A DNA stretch of 11,972 nt from JAICJR01 sp036491015 (GTDB lineage: Bacteria; Actinomycetota; Thermoleophilia; Solirubrobacterales; Thermoleophilaceae): assembly GCA_036491015.1 (NCBI GenBank), contig DASXCV010000027.1, forward strand, positions 1 to 11,972, in the 5' to 3' direction. This document shows positions 1 through 5,662 of this stretch, in pieces. Below the pieces are notes generated by a model, which saw only the letters and a program-made list of their open reading frames with translations, was not told the DNA's origin and made no database searches. The position numbers were made by a program, and so were the translations under genes. Numbering within the stretch: position 1 is the stretch's first letter; each line of letters opens with the position of its first letter.

Positions 1-45
1 GGCGTTGGCTTCGTCGGAGTCTGTGAAGTGGAGCTGGTCGGGCAT
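1..45 (-). CDS. 5' end of divergent gene, possibly HhH-GPD-type DNA repair protein (partial)
   Basis: Reading the minus strand from the ATG at 45-43 gives an open frame to the window edge, MPDQLHFTDSDEANA, so only 15 codons are visible. The start is supported by a TACGAT -10 element (57-52) exactly 6 nt upstream, as in a leaderless transcript. There is no clear Shine-Dalgarno. The short 'HFT-x-(4)-AN' opening reminds me of the N-terminus of actinobacterial HhH-GPD base-excision repair proteins. Fifteen residues cannot prove that, so the function is a weak guess. The gene is divergent from the sugar-nucleotide operon, with 47 bp between the two starts. Confidence 0.4.
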   Translation of the reverse strand, partial: MPDQLHFTDSDEANA

Positions 46-92
46 GCGTCGATCGTAGCTTCTGCGCGCCGCGGAGTGGATACGCTGCCGCC
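46..92. promoter_or_regulatory. Divergent pair of leaderless-type promoters
   Basis: Two TANNNT -10 elements face outward in 47 bp. TACGCT at 81-86 lies 6 nt before the GTG at 93 (+). TACGAT at 57-52 (minus strand) lies 6 nt before the ATG at 45 (-). A -10 hexamer ending at -7 places the transcription start on the first base of each start codon, the known layout of actinobacterial leaderless mRNAs. No convincing -35 is seen for either. A GGAGTGGA stretch at 73-80 could be read as a distant ribosome-binding site for the plus gene, but its 12-nt spacing is long. Confidence 0.5.
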
Positions 93-797
93 GTGCTTCC
101 GGTGGTGGCGATCCTCTGTGGCGGCAAGGGCACTCGCATGCGCGAGGGCGGCGAGAGCCTGCCCAAGCCGCTCGTCGAGATAGGGGGCAAGCCGATCCTG
201 TGGCATGTGATGTCGCTCTACGCGGGCCAGGGGTTCGACCGCTTCCTGCTGCTCACAGGCAACGGGGCGGGGAAGGTCGAGCGGTTCGCCGCCGATCTTC
301 CCTGGGACGTGACCTGCGTGGACACCGGCGCCGACACCCCGACCGGCGGGCGCGTTCACCGCGCGCGCGAGCAGCTGAGCGGCGACACCTTCTGCCTGAC
401 CTACGCGGACGGCGTGGCGGACATCGACCTGCGCGCGCTGCTCGACTTCCACACGCGCGAGGGCGGCGCCGCGACGATCACGGTGGTGCGGCCGGCGAAC
501 CCGTGGGGTGTCGCGGAGCTGGACGGGAACGCCGTGGCGGGCTTCCGCGAGAAGCCCAGGCTCGACGCCTGGGTGAACGGCGGCTTCATGGTGATGGAGC
601 CTCGCGCGCTCGACGCGATCGGGCCCGACCACGTGCTGGAGCGCGAGCCGCTCGAGCGCCTGGCGCGCGAGGGCGAGCTGTTCGCCTTCCGTCACGAGGG
701 CTTCTGGGACTGCATGGACACCTACAAGGACACCCTGCTTCTCAACGAGCTGTGGGACAGCGGCGACGCGCCCTGGCGGCCGCTCGTCGAGGCATGA
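93..797 (+). CDS. rfbF: Glucose-1-phosphate cytidylyltransferase (CDP-glucose synthase)
   Basis: Cytoplasmic nucleotidyltransferase of 234 aa, predicted to join CTP and glucose-1-phosphate into CDP-glucose and pyrophosphate, the entry to CDP-deoxysugars. Visible motifs: nucleotide-binding GGKGTR (10-15), PKPLVEIGGKP (24-34), LTYADGVAD with the presumed metal-binding Asp106, FREKP (151-155), NGGF (162-165) and FWDCMDT (204-210). The run from DTG to MDT follows the RfbF pattern rather than that of glucose-1-phosphate thymidylyltransferase or uridylyltransferase. It is about 20 aa shorter than the usual ~257 aa, but no core motif is missing. The GTG start is the only one that keeps the Rossmann strand before GGKGTR, and a TANNNT element 6 nt upstream supports it. 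Its stop overlaps the next start (ATGA), so the two genes form an operon. A different sugar-1-phosphate substrate cannot be excluded. Confidence 0.85.
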   Translation: MLPVVAILCGGKGTRMREGGESLPKPLVEIGGKPILWHVMSLYAGQGFDRFLLLTGNGAGKVERFAADLPWDVTCVDTGADTPTGGRVHRAREQLSGDTFCLTYADGVADIDLRALLDFHTREGGAATITVVRPANPWGVAELDGNAVAGFREKPRLDAWVNGGFMVMEPRALDAIGPDHVLEREPLERLAREGELFAFRHEGFWDCMDTYKDTLLLNELWDSGDAPWRPLVEA

Positions 798-807
798 GCG
801 GCCGCTA
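774..807 (+). promoter_or_regulatory. Strong hairpin enclosing the start codon of the dehydratase gene
   Basis: A perfect 10-bp inverted repeat, GCGGCCGCTC (776-785) and GAGCGGCCGC (796-805), surrounds a 10-nt loop. G-U and U-A pairs extend it to 774/807. The loop holds a GAGG (789-792) and the first two bases of the ATG (794-796), and the stop of the upstream gene is at 795-797. In RNA this would bury the downstream start unless a ribosome finishing the first gene opened the left arm. That suggests translational coupling. The role is inferred; the repeat is seen directly. Confidence 0.5.
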
Positions 808-1780
808 CGACGGCCGCACCGCGCTCGTCACCGGGGCGCAGGGGTTCATCGGCTCGTGGCTTGCCGAGCGGCTGCTCGACGAGGGCGCGCGCGTGGTCGC
901 GCTGCGGCGCGACGTGCCGGCGCTCAGCCGCTTCAAGCTCGCCGGCCTCGAGGAGCGCTGCGACGTGGTGCAGGGCGACCTCCACGACTTCGAATCGCTC
1001 TTGCGCATCCTCAACGAGCACGACGTGGCAATGGTCTTCCACCTCGCCGCGCAGACGATCGTGGGCACGGCCAACCGCTCGCCGCTGTCCACGTTCGACA
1101 CCAACGTGAAGGGCACGTACACGCTGCTCGAGGCGTGCCGCGCGATCGGCGTGGTGGGCGAGCCGGTGAAGGCGGTGGTCGTCGCGTCGTCGGACAAGGC
1201 CTACGGCGAGCACGCCGAGCTGCCCTACACCGAGGACTACGCGCTCGAGCCGCGCTACCCCTACGACGTCTCGAAGGCCTGCGCCGACCTGATCGCGCGC
1301 TCCTACGCCCACGGCTTCGGGCTGCCCGTGGCGGTCACGCGCCTCGCCAACGTCTACGGCGGCGGCGACTTCAACTTCTCGCGCATCGTGCCGGACACGG
1401 CGCGCTCGCTGATCAAGGGCGAGCGGCCGGTGATCCGCTCAGACGGCACGCCCGAGCGCGACTACCTCTACGTGCAGGACGCGGTGGACGCCTACCTGGC
1501 GATCGCGGACTCGCTGGAGCTCGAGGAGCTGCGCGGGCGCGCGTGGAACGCCGGCAACGGGCAGCCGATCGCCGTCAGGGATGTCGTCGCCCGGCTGATC
1601 GCCGCGTCGGGCAGCACGGTCGAGCCGGAGATCAAGGGGGAGGGCAAGCCCGCCGGCGAGATCGACCGCCAGTGGCTCGACTCGACCGCGATCCGGACGG
1701 AGCTCGGGTGGGAGCCGAAGTGGGAGCTCGACGACGGGCTCCGCGAGACGCATGCCTGGTACCTGCAACATCTGAGCTAG
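794..1780 (+). CDS. rfbG: NAD-dependent sugar-nucleotide 4,6-dehydratase, probably CDP-glucose 4,6-dehydratase
   Basis: Extended SDR enzyme of 328 aa. It has a Rossmann TGAQGFIG (13-20), FHLAAQ (82-87), the substrate-domain motif NVYGGGDF (186-193) and RDYLYVQD (222-229). The catalytic set SSDK (132-135) plus Y157-x3-K161 matches CDP-glucose 4,6-dehydratases, which carry Ser/Thr-Asp-Lys where GDP-mannose and dTDP-glucose enzymes differ. With the cytidylyltransferase just upstream, the expected product is CDP-4-keto-6-deoxy-D-glucose. The first ATG overlaps the upstream stop (ATGA), and a GAGG only 1 nt away is too close to act alone, so coupling is likely. It is somewhat shorter than typical RfbG (~355 aa). 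No dehydrase (RfbH), reductase or glycosyltransferase for a finished dideoxysugar is visible nearby. A related NDP-hexose dehydratase or epimerase is the alternative. Confidence 0.75.
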   Translation: MSGRYDGRTALVTGAQGFIGSWLAERLLDEGARVVALRRDVPALSRFKLAGLEERCDVVQGDLHDFESLLRILNEHDVAMVFHLAAQTIVGTANRSPLSTFDTNVKGTYTLLEACRAIGVVGEPVKAVVVASSDKAYGEHAELPYTEDYALEPRYPYDVSKACADLIARSYAHGFGLPVAVTRLANVYGGGDFNFSRIVPDTARSLIKGERPVIRSDGTPERDYLYVQDAVDAYLAIADSLELEELRGRAWNAGNGQPIAVRDVVARLIAASGSTVEPEIKGEGKPAGEIDRQWLDSTAIRTELGWEPKWELDDGLRETHAWYLQHLS

Positions 1781-1783
1781 ACG

Positions 1784-1834
1784 TTGCGTAGCCGCCGGGG
1801 CGAGCGGTAGCTTGTCCGCACACCACCAGGGAGG
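1784..1834 (+). promoter_or_regulatory. Promoter and Shine-Dalgarno of the hydrolase gene
   Basis: TTGCGT (1784-1789) and TAGCTT (1808-1813) are separated by 18 bp, a plausible sigma-70-like pair that starts just after the dehydratase stop. A strong AGGGAGG (1828-1834) lies 5 nt before the ATG at 1840 and decides that start. The hydrolase is therefore likely transcribed separately from the sugar operon. No terminator is evident in the 59-bp gap. Confidence 0.45.
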
Positions 1835-1839
1835 CGCGG

Positions 1840-3036
1840 ATGCGGGCTGCGGAGATGCGGGAGGTCGGTCGGCTGGCGGGCGAGGCTGTTGGGGGCTTCG
1901 CTTCCTTCGTCGGGGAGATGCACGAGGGCATCGCGTCGCGCACGTTCAGGGCGCTCGGGCCGCTCGGCGTGCCCACCCGCCTGGTGCACGAGCGCGCCAC
2001 CGGCGCGATCTACCCGGCGGTCCGCCGGGCGCTCGCCGCCGGGCCGCGCAACGGGGCGAACGCGCTGGCGCGACGCGCGCCCGCCGGCGCTCTGCCCGCC
2101 TCTGCCTCGCGCGCGGGTAGCTTCGCCCTCGGCGCGCTCAACGGCGCCATCGGAGACGCTCTCGCACGCTCGGGCAGCGAGTTGGCGCTGACCATGAGCG
2201 CCCGCCGCGACACCACGCCGGCCACCCCGAAGATCGTGGTGTTCGTGCACGGGCTCTGCGAGACCGACGATGCCTGGAGCCTGTTCGGCGACAAGCCGGC
2301 CTACGGCGACCGCCTCGCGGAGGATCTCGGGTATTCCGCGGTCTACGTCCGCTACAACACCGGCCTGCACATCTCGGACAACGGCCGCCACCTGTCCGAG
2401 CTGCTCGACGGGCTTGTGAGCGAATGGCCCGTGCCGGTGGAGGAGATCGTGCTCGTCGGCCACTCGATGGGCGGCCTCGTGTGCCGCAGCGCCTGCCACC
2501 TGGGCCACGCGGACGACAGATTCTGGATCGAGCCGCTCCGCCACGTGTTCTGCCTTGGCACGCCGCACCTCGGCGCCCCGCTCGAGAAGGCGGCCAACGC
2601 GGCCGGCTGGGCCTTCGGCCGGCTGCCCGAGACGCGCGCGTTCGCCAAGGTCGTGAACGGCCGCAGCGTGGGCATCAAGGACCTGCGCTTCGGCTCCTGC
2701 TCCGAGGCCGACTGGTGCGACTGCGACCCGGACGAGTTCCTGAAGGACCGCTGCCAGGACGTGCCCTTCCTCGAGACGGCCACCTACTACTTCATCGGCG
2801 CCACTCTCTCGCGCGAGGAGCACGGAGTGCTCGGGCGCGTGATGGGGGACCTGCTCGTGCGCTACCCGAGCGCCTCAGGCGGCGGCAGGCGGCGGCGCGT
2901 GCCGTTCGAGCTCGACAACGGCGCGCACCTCGGCGGCGCCACTCACTTCCACCTCCTCAACCACCCGGCGGTGTACCACCAGCTGAAGGCGTGGCTCGAG
3001 CGACCTCGTCTCGCGCTCCTGCCCGCCGCCGTGTGA
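1840..3036 (+). CDS. Alpha/beta-hydrolase (lipase/esterase, PGAP1-like)
   Basis: A 398-aa serine hydrolase with no signal peptide. Residues 1-130 are Ala/Arg-rich and probably helical. The hydrolase core starts with IVVFVHG (132-138, oxyanion strand). The nucleophile elbow is GHSMGG with Ser209. GTPHLGAP (240-247) is typical of lipases acting on acyl esters. The likely acid is Asp337 in GDLLV, and the likely His is 369 or 371 in HFHLLNHP. The substrate is unknown; an acyl ester or lipid is inferred from the GTPHLGAP and HxHLL signatures. One odd feature is four cysteines in 19 residues (287, 293, 295, 305) in a loop before the acid. The start is fixed by AGGGAGG 5 nt upstream. The 3' end runs antisense over the last ~26 codons of the transporter gene, and this overlap includes the codons for the catalytic His region. 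Confidence 0.75.
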   Translation: MRAAEMREVGRLAGEAVGGFASFVGEMHEGIASRTFRALGPLGVPTRLVHERATGAIYPAVRRALAAGPRNGANALARRAPAGALPASASRAGSFALGALNGAIGDALARSGSELALTMSARRDTTPATPKIVVFVHGLCETDDAWSLFGDKPAYGDRLAEDLGYSAVYVRYNTGLHISDNGRHLSELLDGLVSEWPVPVEEIVLVGHSMGGLVCRSACHLGHADDRFWIEPLRHVFCLGTPHLGAPLEKAANAAGWAFGRLPETRAFAKVVNGRSVGIKDLRFGSCSEADWCDCDPDEFLKDRCQDVPFLETATYYFIGATLSREEHGVLGRVMGDLLVRYPSASGGGRRRRVPFELDNGAHLGGATHFHLLNHPAVYHQLKAWLERPRLALLPAAV

Positions 3037-4222
3037 GCGCGCCCATCGCCACCAGCGCGCCCACGCTCAAGAGCGCGATCATCACCGCCATCGGCACCGC
3101 CGTGTGCTTGCCCGCCACGCCCACGAGCGGGGCCACGCCGGCGCCGAACACGAACTGGAGCATCCCGAGCAGCGCCGAAGCGCTGCCCGCGGCCTCCGGA
3201 TGGTCGGTGAGGGCCAGCGCGGTCGAGTTGGGCATCACGATGCCCACGGACGACACCACCACGAACAGCGGCACGATCACCGCCCACACGCCGAGCCCGC
3301 CCACGAGCACCAGCGTGAGGAGCACGACTCCGGCGCCGGCGCCCGCGAGCAATGCCGCTCGCAGGAGCGCGCGCGGCGTGTGGCTCGAGAGCAGCCGGTG
3401 GTTGAGCTGGCTCGCGGCCACGATCCCACACGCATTGGCGGCGAACACCGCGCTGAACACCTGCGGCGATATGCCGTAGATGTCCTCGAGCACGAACGGC
3501 GAGCCGGCGATGTAGGAGAACATCGCCGCGAACGAGAGCCCGCAGGTGACGGCGTAGCCCACGAACACCCGGTCGCGGCACAGGCCGCGCATGGTGGCGA
3601 GCGTGGCGCGCAGGCCGTCGGTGCGCCGGCGCTCGGGCGGCAGCGTCTCGTGGAACGCGGCGGCGGCGCCGAGCAGCAGCACGCCGCCGATCACAGCCAG
3701 CGTGACGAACACGCCGCGCCATGAGGTGACCTTCAGCAGCTGGCCGCCGATCACGGGGGCGAGGATCGGCGCGAGGCCGTTGACCAGCATCAGGATCGAG
3801 AAGAAGCGAGCGGCTGCCACGCCGGAGTACAGGTCGCGGACGGCGGCACGCGAGATGACGATGCCCGCCGCGCCCGCCAGCCCCTGGACGAGCCGCAGGC
3901 CGGTGAACACCCCCAACGACGGCGACAGCGCGCAGAACAGCGACGCGACCGAGTAGGCCGCCACGCCGAACAGGAGCGGCCGACGGCGTCCGAGCCGGTC
4001 GCTGAGCGGTCCGGCGAGGAGCTGACCGAGCGCCAGCCCGATCAGGCAGGCCGTGAGCGTGAGCTGCGCCCCGGATGCGCCGGCGCCGAAGCTGCGCGCC
4101 ATTGCCGGGAGCCCGGGCAGGTACATGTCGATCGACAGCGGCCCGAACGCGGTCAGCGAGCCAAGCACGAGCACGAACAGCAGATGCTGGCGCCTCGAAG
4201 TGGGTGCCGACGGCGAGATCAC
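2957..4222 (-). CDS. MFS multidrug transporter, Bcr/CflA family
   Basis: A 421-aa inner-membrane drug:H+ antiporter of the DHA1 type with about 12 hydrophobic helices. SIDMYLPGLP (30-39) in TM1 and motif A GPLSDRLGRRRP (71-82) identify the Bcr/CflA subgroup. RLVQG-x(7)-SRAAVRDL (110-130) is the characteristic TM4 segment. Function is predicted as efflux of small hydrophobic compounds or antibiotics; the substrate cannot be read from sequence. The GTG start at 4222 has no Shine-Dalgarno, but a TAGGCT element lies exactly 6 nt upstream, suggesting a leaderless mRNA. After the last helix the protein ends in a Pro/Gly/Ala tail (about 397-421). That tail is encoded opposite the 3' end of the hydrolase gene and is unlikely to be functional on its own. 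Confidence 0.85.
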   Translation of the reverse strand: MISPSAPTSRRQHLLFVLVLGSLTAFGPLSIDMYLPGLPAMARSFGAGASGAQLTLTACLIGLALGQLLAGPLSDRLGRRRPLLFGVAAYSVASLFCALSPSLGVFTGLRLVQGLAGAAGIVISRAAVRDLYSGVAAARFFSILMLVNGLAPILAPVIGGQLLKVTSWRGVFVTLAVIGGVLLLGAAAAFHETLPPERRRTDGLRATLATMRGLCRDRVFVGYAVTCGLSFAAMFSYIAGSPFVLEDIYGISPQVFSAVFAANACGIVAASQLNHRLLSSHTPRALLRAALLAGAGAGVVLLTLVLVGGLGVWAVIVPLFVVVSSVGIVMPNSTALALTDHPEAAGSASALLGMLQFVFGAGVAPLVGVAGKHTAVPMAVMIALLSVGALVAMGALTRRRAGARDEVARATPSAGGTPPGG

Positions 4223-4338
4223 GCGCGAAGCCTAGATGGGGGTCACACCCGGGCCGAATGAGGCCTTACCCGCATGGGCGGAGAGTCGGCGAGCCGCGAG
4301 TGTTGACCACGGATGCTCCCCCGGACCAGTAGGCCACT
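4223..4338. other. Divergent intergenic region between MFS gene and first response regulator
   Basis: A 116-bp spacer. Apart from the minus-strand TAGGCT, it contains TTGACC (4303-4308), a good -35 match pointing to the response regulator. The expected -10 position (about 4326-4332) reads poorly, and the nearest candidate, TAGGCC at 4330, gives a 21-bp spacer. A small CCGC-ATGG-GCGG hairpin sits at 4270-4281. I see no coding potential or RNA gene here. Confidence 0.35.
4229..4234 (-). promoter_or_regulatory. -10 element (TAGGCT) of a leaderless promoter for the MFS gene
   Basis: On the minus strand TAGGCT is followed by 6 nt and then the GTG start (4222-4220). This is the same geometry as both promoters at the left end of the window. 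No Shine-Dalgarno precedes the GTG, which supports leaderless initiation. Confidence 0.45.
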
Positions 4339-5004
4339 ATGACCGTACGACCGTTCGACATACGCGCGAGTCGTCGAGCGGACGACGGTCAGGCCTTGGG
4401 TGGAGCCATCCGCGTGTTGGTGGTGGATGACCATGCCGCTGTCCGTGTAGGCCTCGGTGGGCTCTTGGAGGACCGCACGGACTTGGAAGTGGTCGCCACC
4501 GCTGCGAGCGCGCGGGAGGCGCTGGCCGATGCAACAAGGGTCGCCCCGGAAGTCGCCGTTGTGGATTACCACCTCGACGACGGTGACGGCCTGTCGTTGT
4601 GTCGTGCCCTAAAGCGCCTCCCGCGTCCGCCACGCGTGCTCGTCTACAGCGCCTACGCCGACGGTCTGCTCACCGCCGCGGCGGTGGTCGCGGGTGCCGA
4701 TGCGGTGATCAGCAAAGGCAGCCTCGGCGAGGAAGTCGTCAGGACCATCAGGGTCCTGTCCCATGGCCGGCGTGCGATCCCTCCCATCCCTCGCGCCGTC
4801 CAGCGGTCGCTCCGCGCGCGACTCGAGCCGTCTGACCAGGCGATTCTCGGGATGCTCCTCCAGGGCATCGCCCCCTCCGAGATCGCGGACGTGCTGGGCA
4901 TCAGCCCGTCCCGGCTCGAGTCCCGGCGGGCGGCCATGCTCAGCGCGTTGACTGCCCTCGACGACGCCGAACCCTTGCGCGAGCCCGCAAGCGCATGGGG
5001 GTAA
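4339..5004 (+). CDS. Response regulator with atypical LuxR-like C-terminus (paralog 1)
   Basis: A 221-aa cytoplasmic two-component receiver protein. The REC domain (about 25-140) has the acidic pair Asp30-Asp31, phospho-acceptor Asp76 in VVDYHL, Ser104 and Lys126, so it looks able to be phosphorylated. The C-terminus (about 161-205) resembles a LuxR/NarL HTH in its first helices (EIADVLGIS). The usual TVxxHxxxIxxKL recognition part is replaced by SRLESRRAAMLSAL. It is a tandem paralog of the next gene, sharing DGLSLCR, VYSA-x-ADG, AIPP and RR-x-AML. The ATG at 4339 is the first in frame and has only a weak AGTAGG upstream. About 24 residues precede the REC, so a later start such as TTG 4396 is possible. 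Codon use is less GC-biased than its neighbours. The output could be DNA binding with altered specificity or protein binding. Confidence 0.7.
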   Translation: MTVRPFDIRASRRADDGQALGGAIRVLVVDDHAAVRVGLGGLLEDRTDLEVVATAASAREALADATRVAPEVAVVDYHLDDGDGLSLCRALKRLPRPPRVLVYSAYADGLLTAAAVVAGADAVISKGSLGEEVVRTIRVLSHGRRAIPPIPRAVQRSLRARLEPSDQAILGMLLQGIAPSEIADVLGISPSRLESRRAAMLSALTALDDAEPLREPASAWG

Positions 5005-5648
5005 ATGGCCGCGTCGCCTCGCAGACCGCTCGCGTGCTGGTGGTCGACGACCACTCGGCCGTGCGATCTGGGATCGAGGCGCTCCTGGAGGGCGAGCCCG
5101 ATCTCGAGCCGGTGGGGACTGCATGCGGGGCGGAAGAGGCCCTCGCGCTGGCGCGGGAGCAGCGGCCCGACGTAGCGATCGTCGACTTCCAGCTCGGGGA
5201 CCGCGACGGGCTGTCGCTATGCCGCCAGCTGAAAGAGCTTCCCGATCCCACGCGCGTAGTGGTCTACAGCGCCTTCGCCGATGGCCCGCTGGCGCTGGCT
5301 GGAGTGATCGCGGGCGCGGACGGCGTGGTGCACAAGGCGGCACTGGCCTGCGAGCTGTGCGACACGGTTCGCGCGGTCGCGGCCGGCGGCACCGCGATCC
5401 CGCCCGCGGCGCCCAGCGCGCGCGCCGTGGTAGCGGCACGGCTCGACCCCGAGGACCTGCCGATTCTCGCGATGCTGCTCGACGGCACACCGCCGGAGGA
5501 GATCGCGCGTGTGATGGGCATGCGCCCCAAGTGGCTTGCCGCCCGCCGCTGGGCGATGCTCGAGCGCCTTCGCAGGCTGCCCACCAGGCGCAACGCCGCG
5601 GCCGTCCGGGACGATCCGGACTGGCCGAAGGGCACGCTGCCAGCCTAA
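4995..5648 (+). CDS. Response regulator with atypical LuxR-like C-terminus (paralog 2)
   Basis: A 217-aa paralog of the preceding gene. The REC domain (about 12-128) has Asp18-Asp19, phospho-acceptor Asp64 in IVDFQL, Ser92 and Lys114, all the conserved residues. The C-terminal unit (about 149-192) runs from LDPEDLPIL to WLAARRWAMLERL, with the standard recognition-helix residues replaced as in paralog 1. The start ATG (4995) overlaps the upstream stop (5002-5004) by 10 bp with no Shine-Dalgarno, implying co-translation. An ATG at 5005 is out of frame. The gene ends 14 bp before the histidine kinase, so it belongs to the same operon and may receive phosphate from that kinase. It is not an ordinary NarL-type DNA-binding regulator. 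Confidence 0.7.
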   Translation: MGVNGRVASQTARVLVVDDHSAVRSGIEALLEGEPDLEPVGTACGAEEALALAREQRPDVAIVDFQLGDRDGLSLCRQLKELPDPTRVVVYSAFADGPLALAGVIAGADGVVHKAALACELCDTVRAVAAGGTAIPPAAPSARAVVAARLDPEDLPILAMLLDGTPPEEIARVMGMRPKWLAARRWAMLERLRRLPTRRNAAAVRDDPDWPKGTLPA

Positions 5649-5651
5649 GCT

Positions 5652-5657
5652 GAGGAG
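5652..5657 (+). promoter_or_regulatory. Shine-Dalgarno (GAGGAG) deciding the histidine kinase start
   Basis: GAGGAG lies 5 nt before the ATG at 5663. An in-frame GTG at 5657 overlaps this site, so it is unlikely to be the true start. The site sits in the 8-nt loop of a small TAAGC/GCTTA inverted repeat (5646-5663). Confidence 0.6.
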
Positions 5658-5662
5658 TGCTT

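Noticed and set aside
200..793. Upstream extension of the dehydratase frame to 200
   Set aside because: It overlaps rfbF entirely and its translation is Arg/Ala-rich noise. The TGAQGFIG core begins 13 residues after the ATG at 794, which is normal.
1777..2823. Long open frame on the minus strand opposite the alpha/beta hydrolase
   Set aside because: The plus strand has a full hydrolase with GHSMGG and GTPHLGAP. The antisense reading is low-complexity Ala/Arg/Gly with no motif, as expected from extreme GC3.
4053..4430. Small plus-strand frames before the first response regulator
   Set aside because: They lie antisense to the MFS N-terminus or run through the intergenic region, with Arg/Ser/Pro noise and no start signals.
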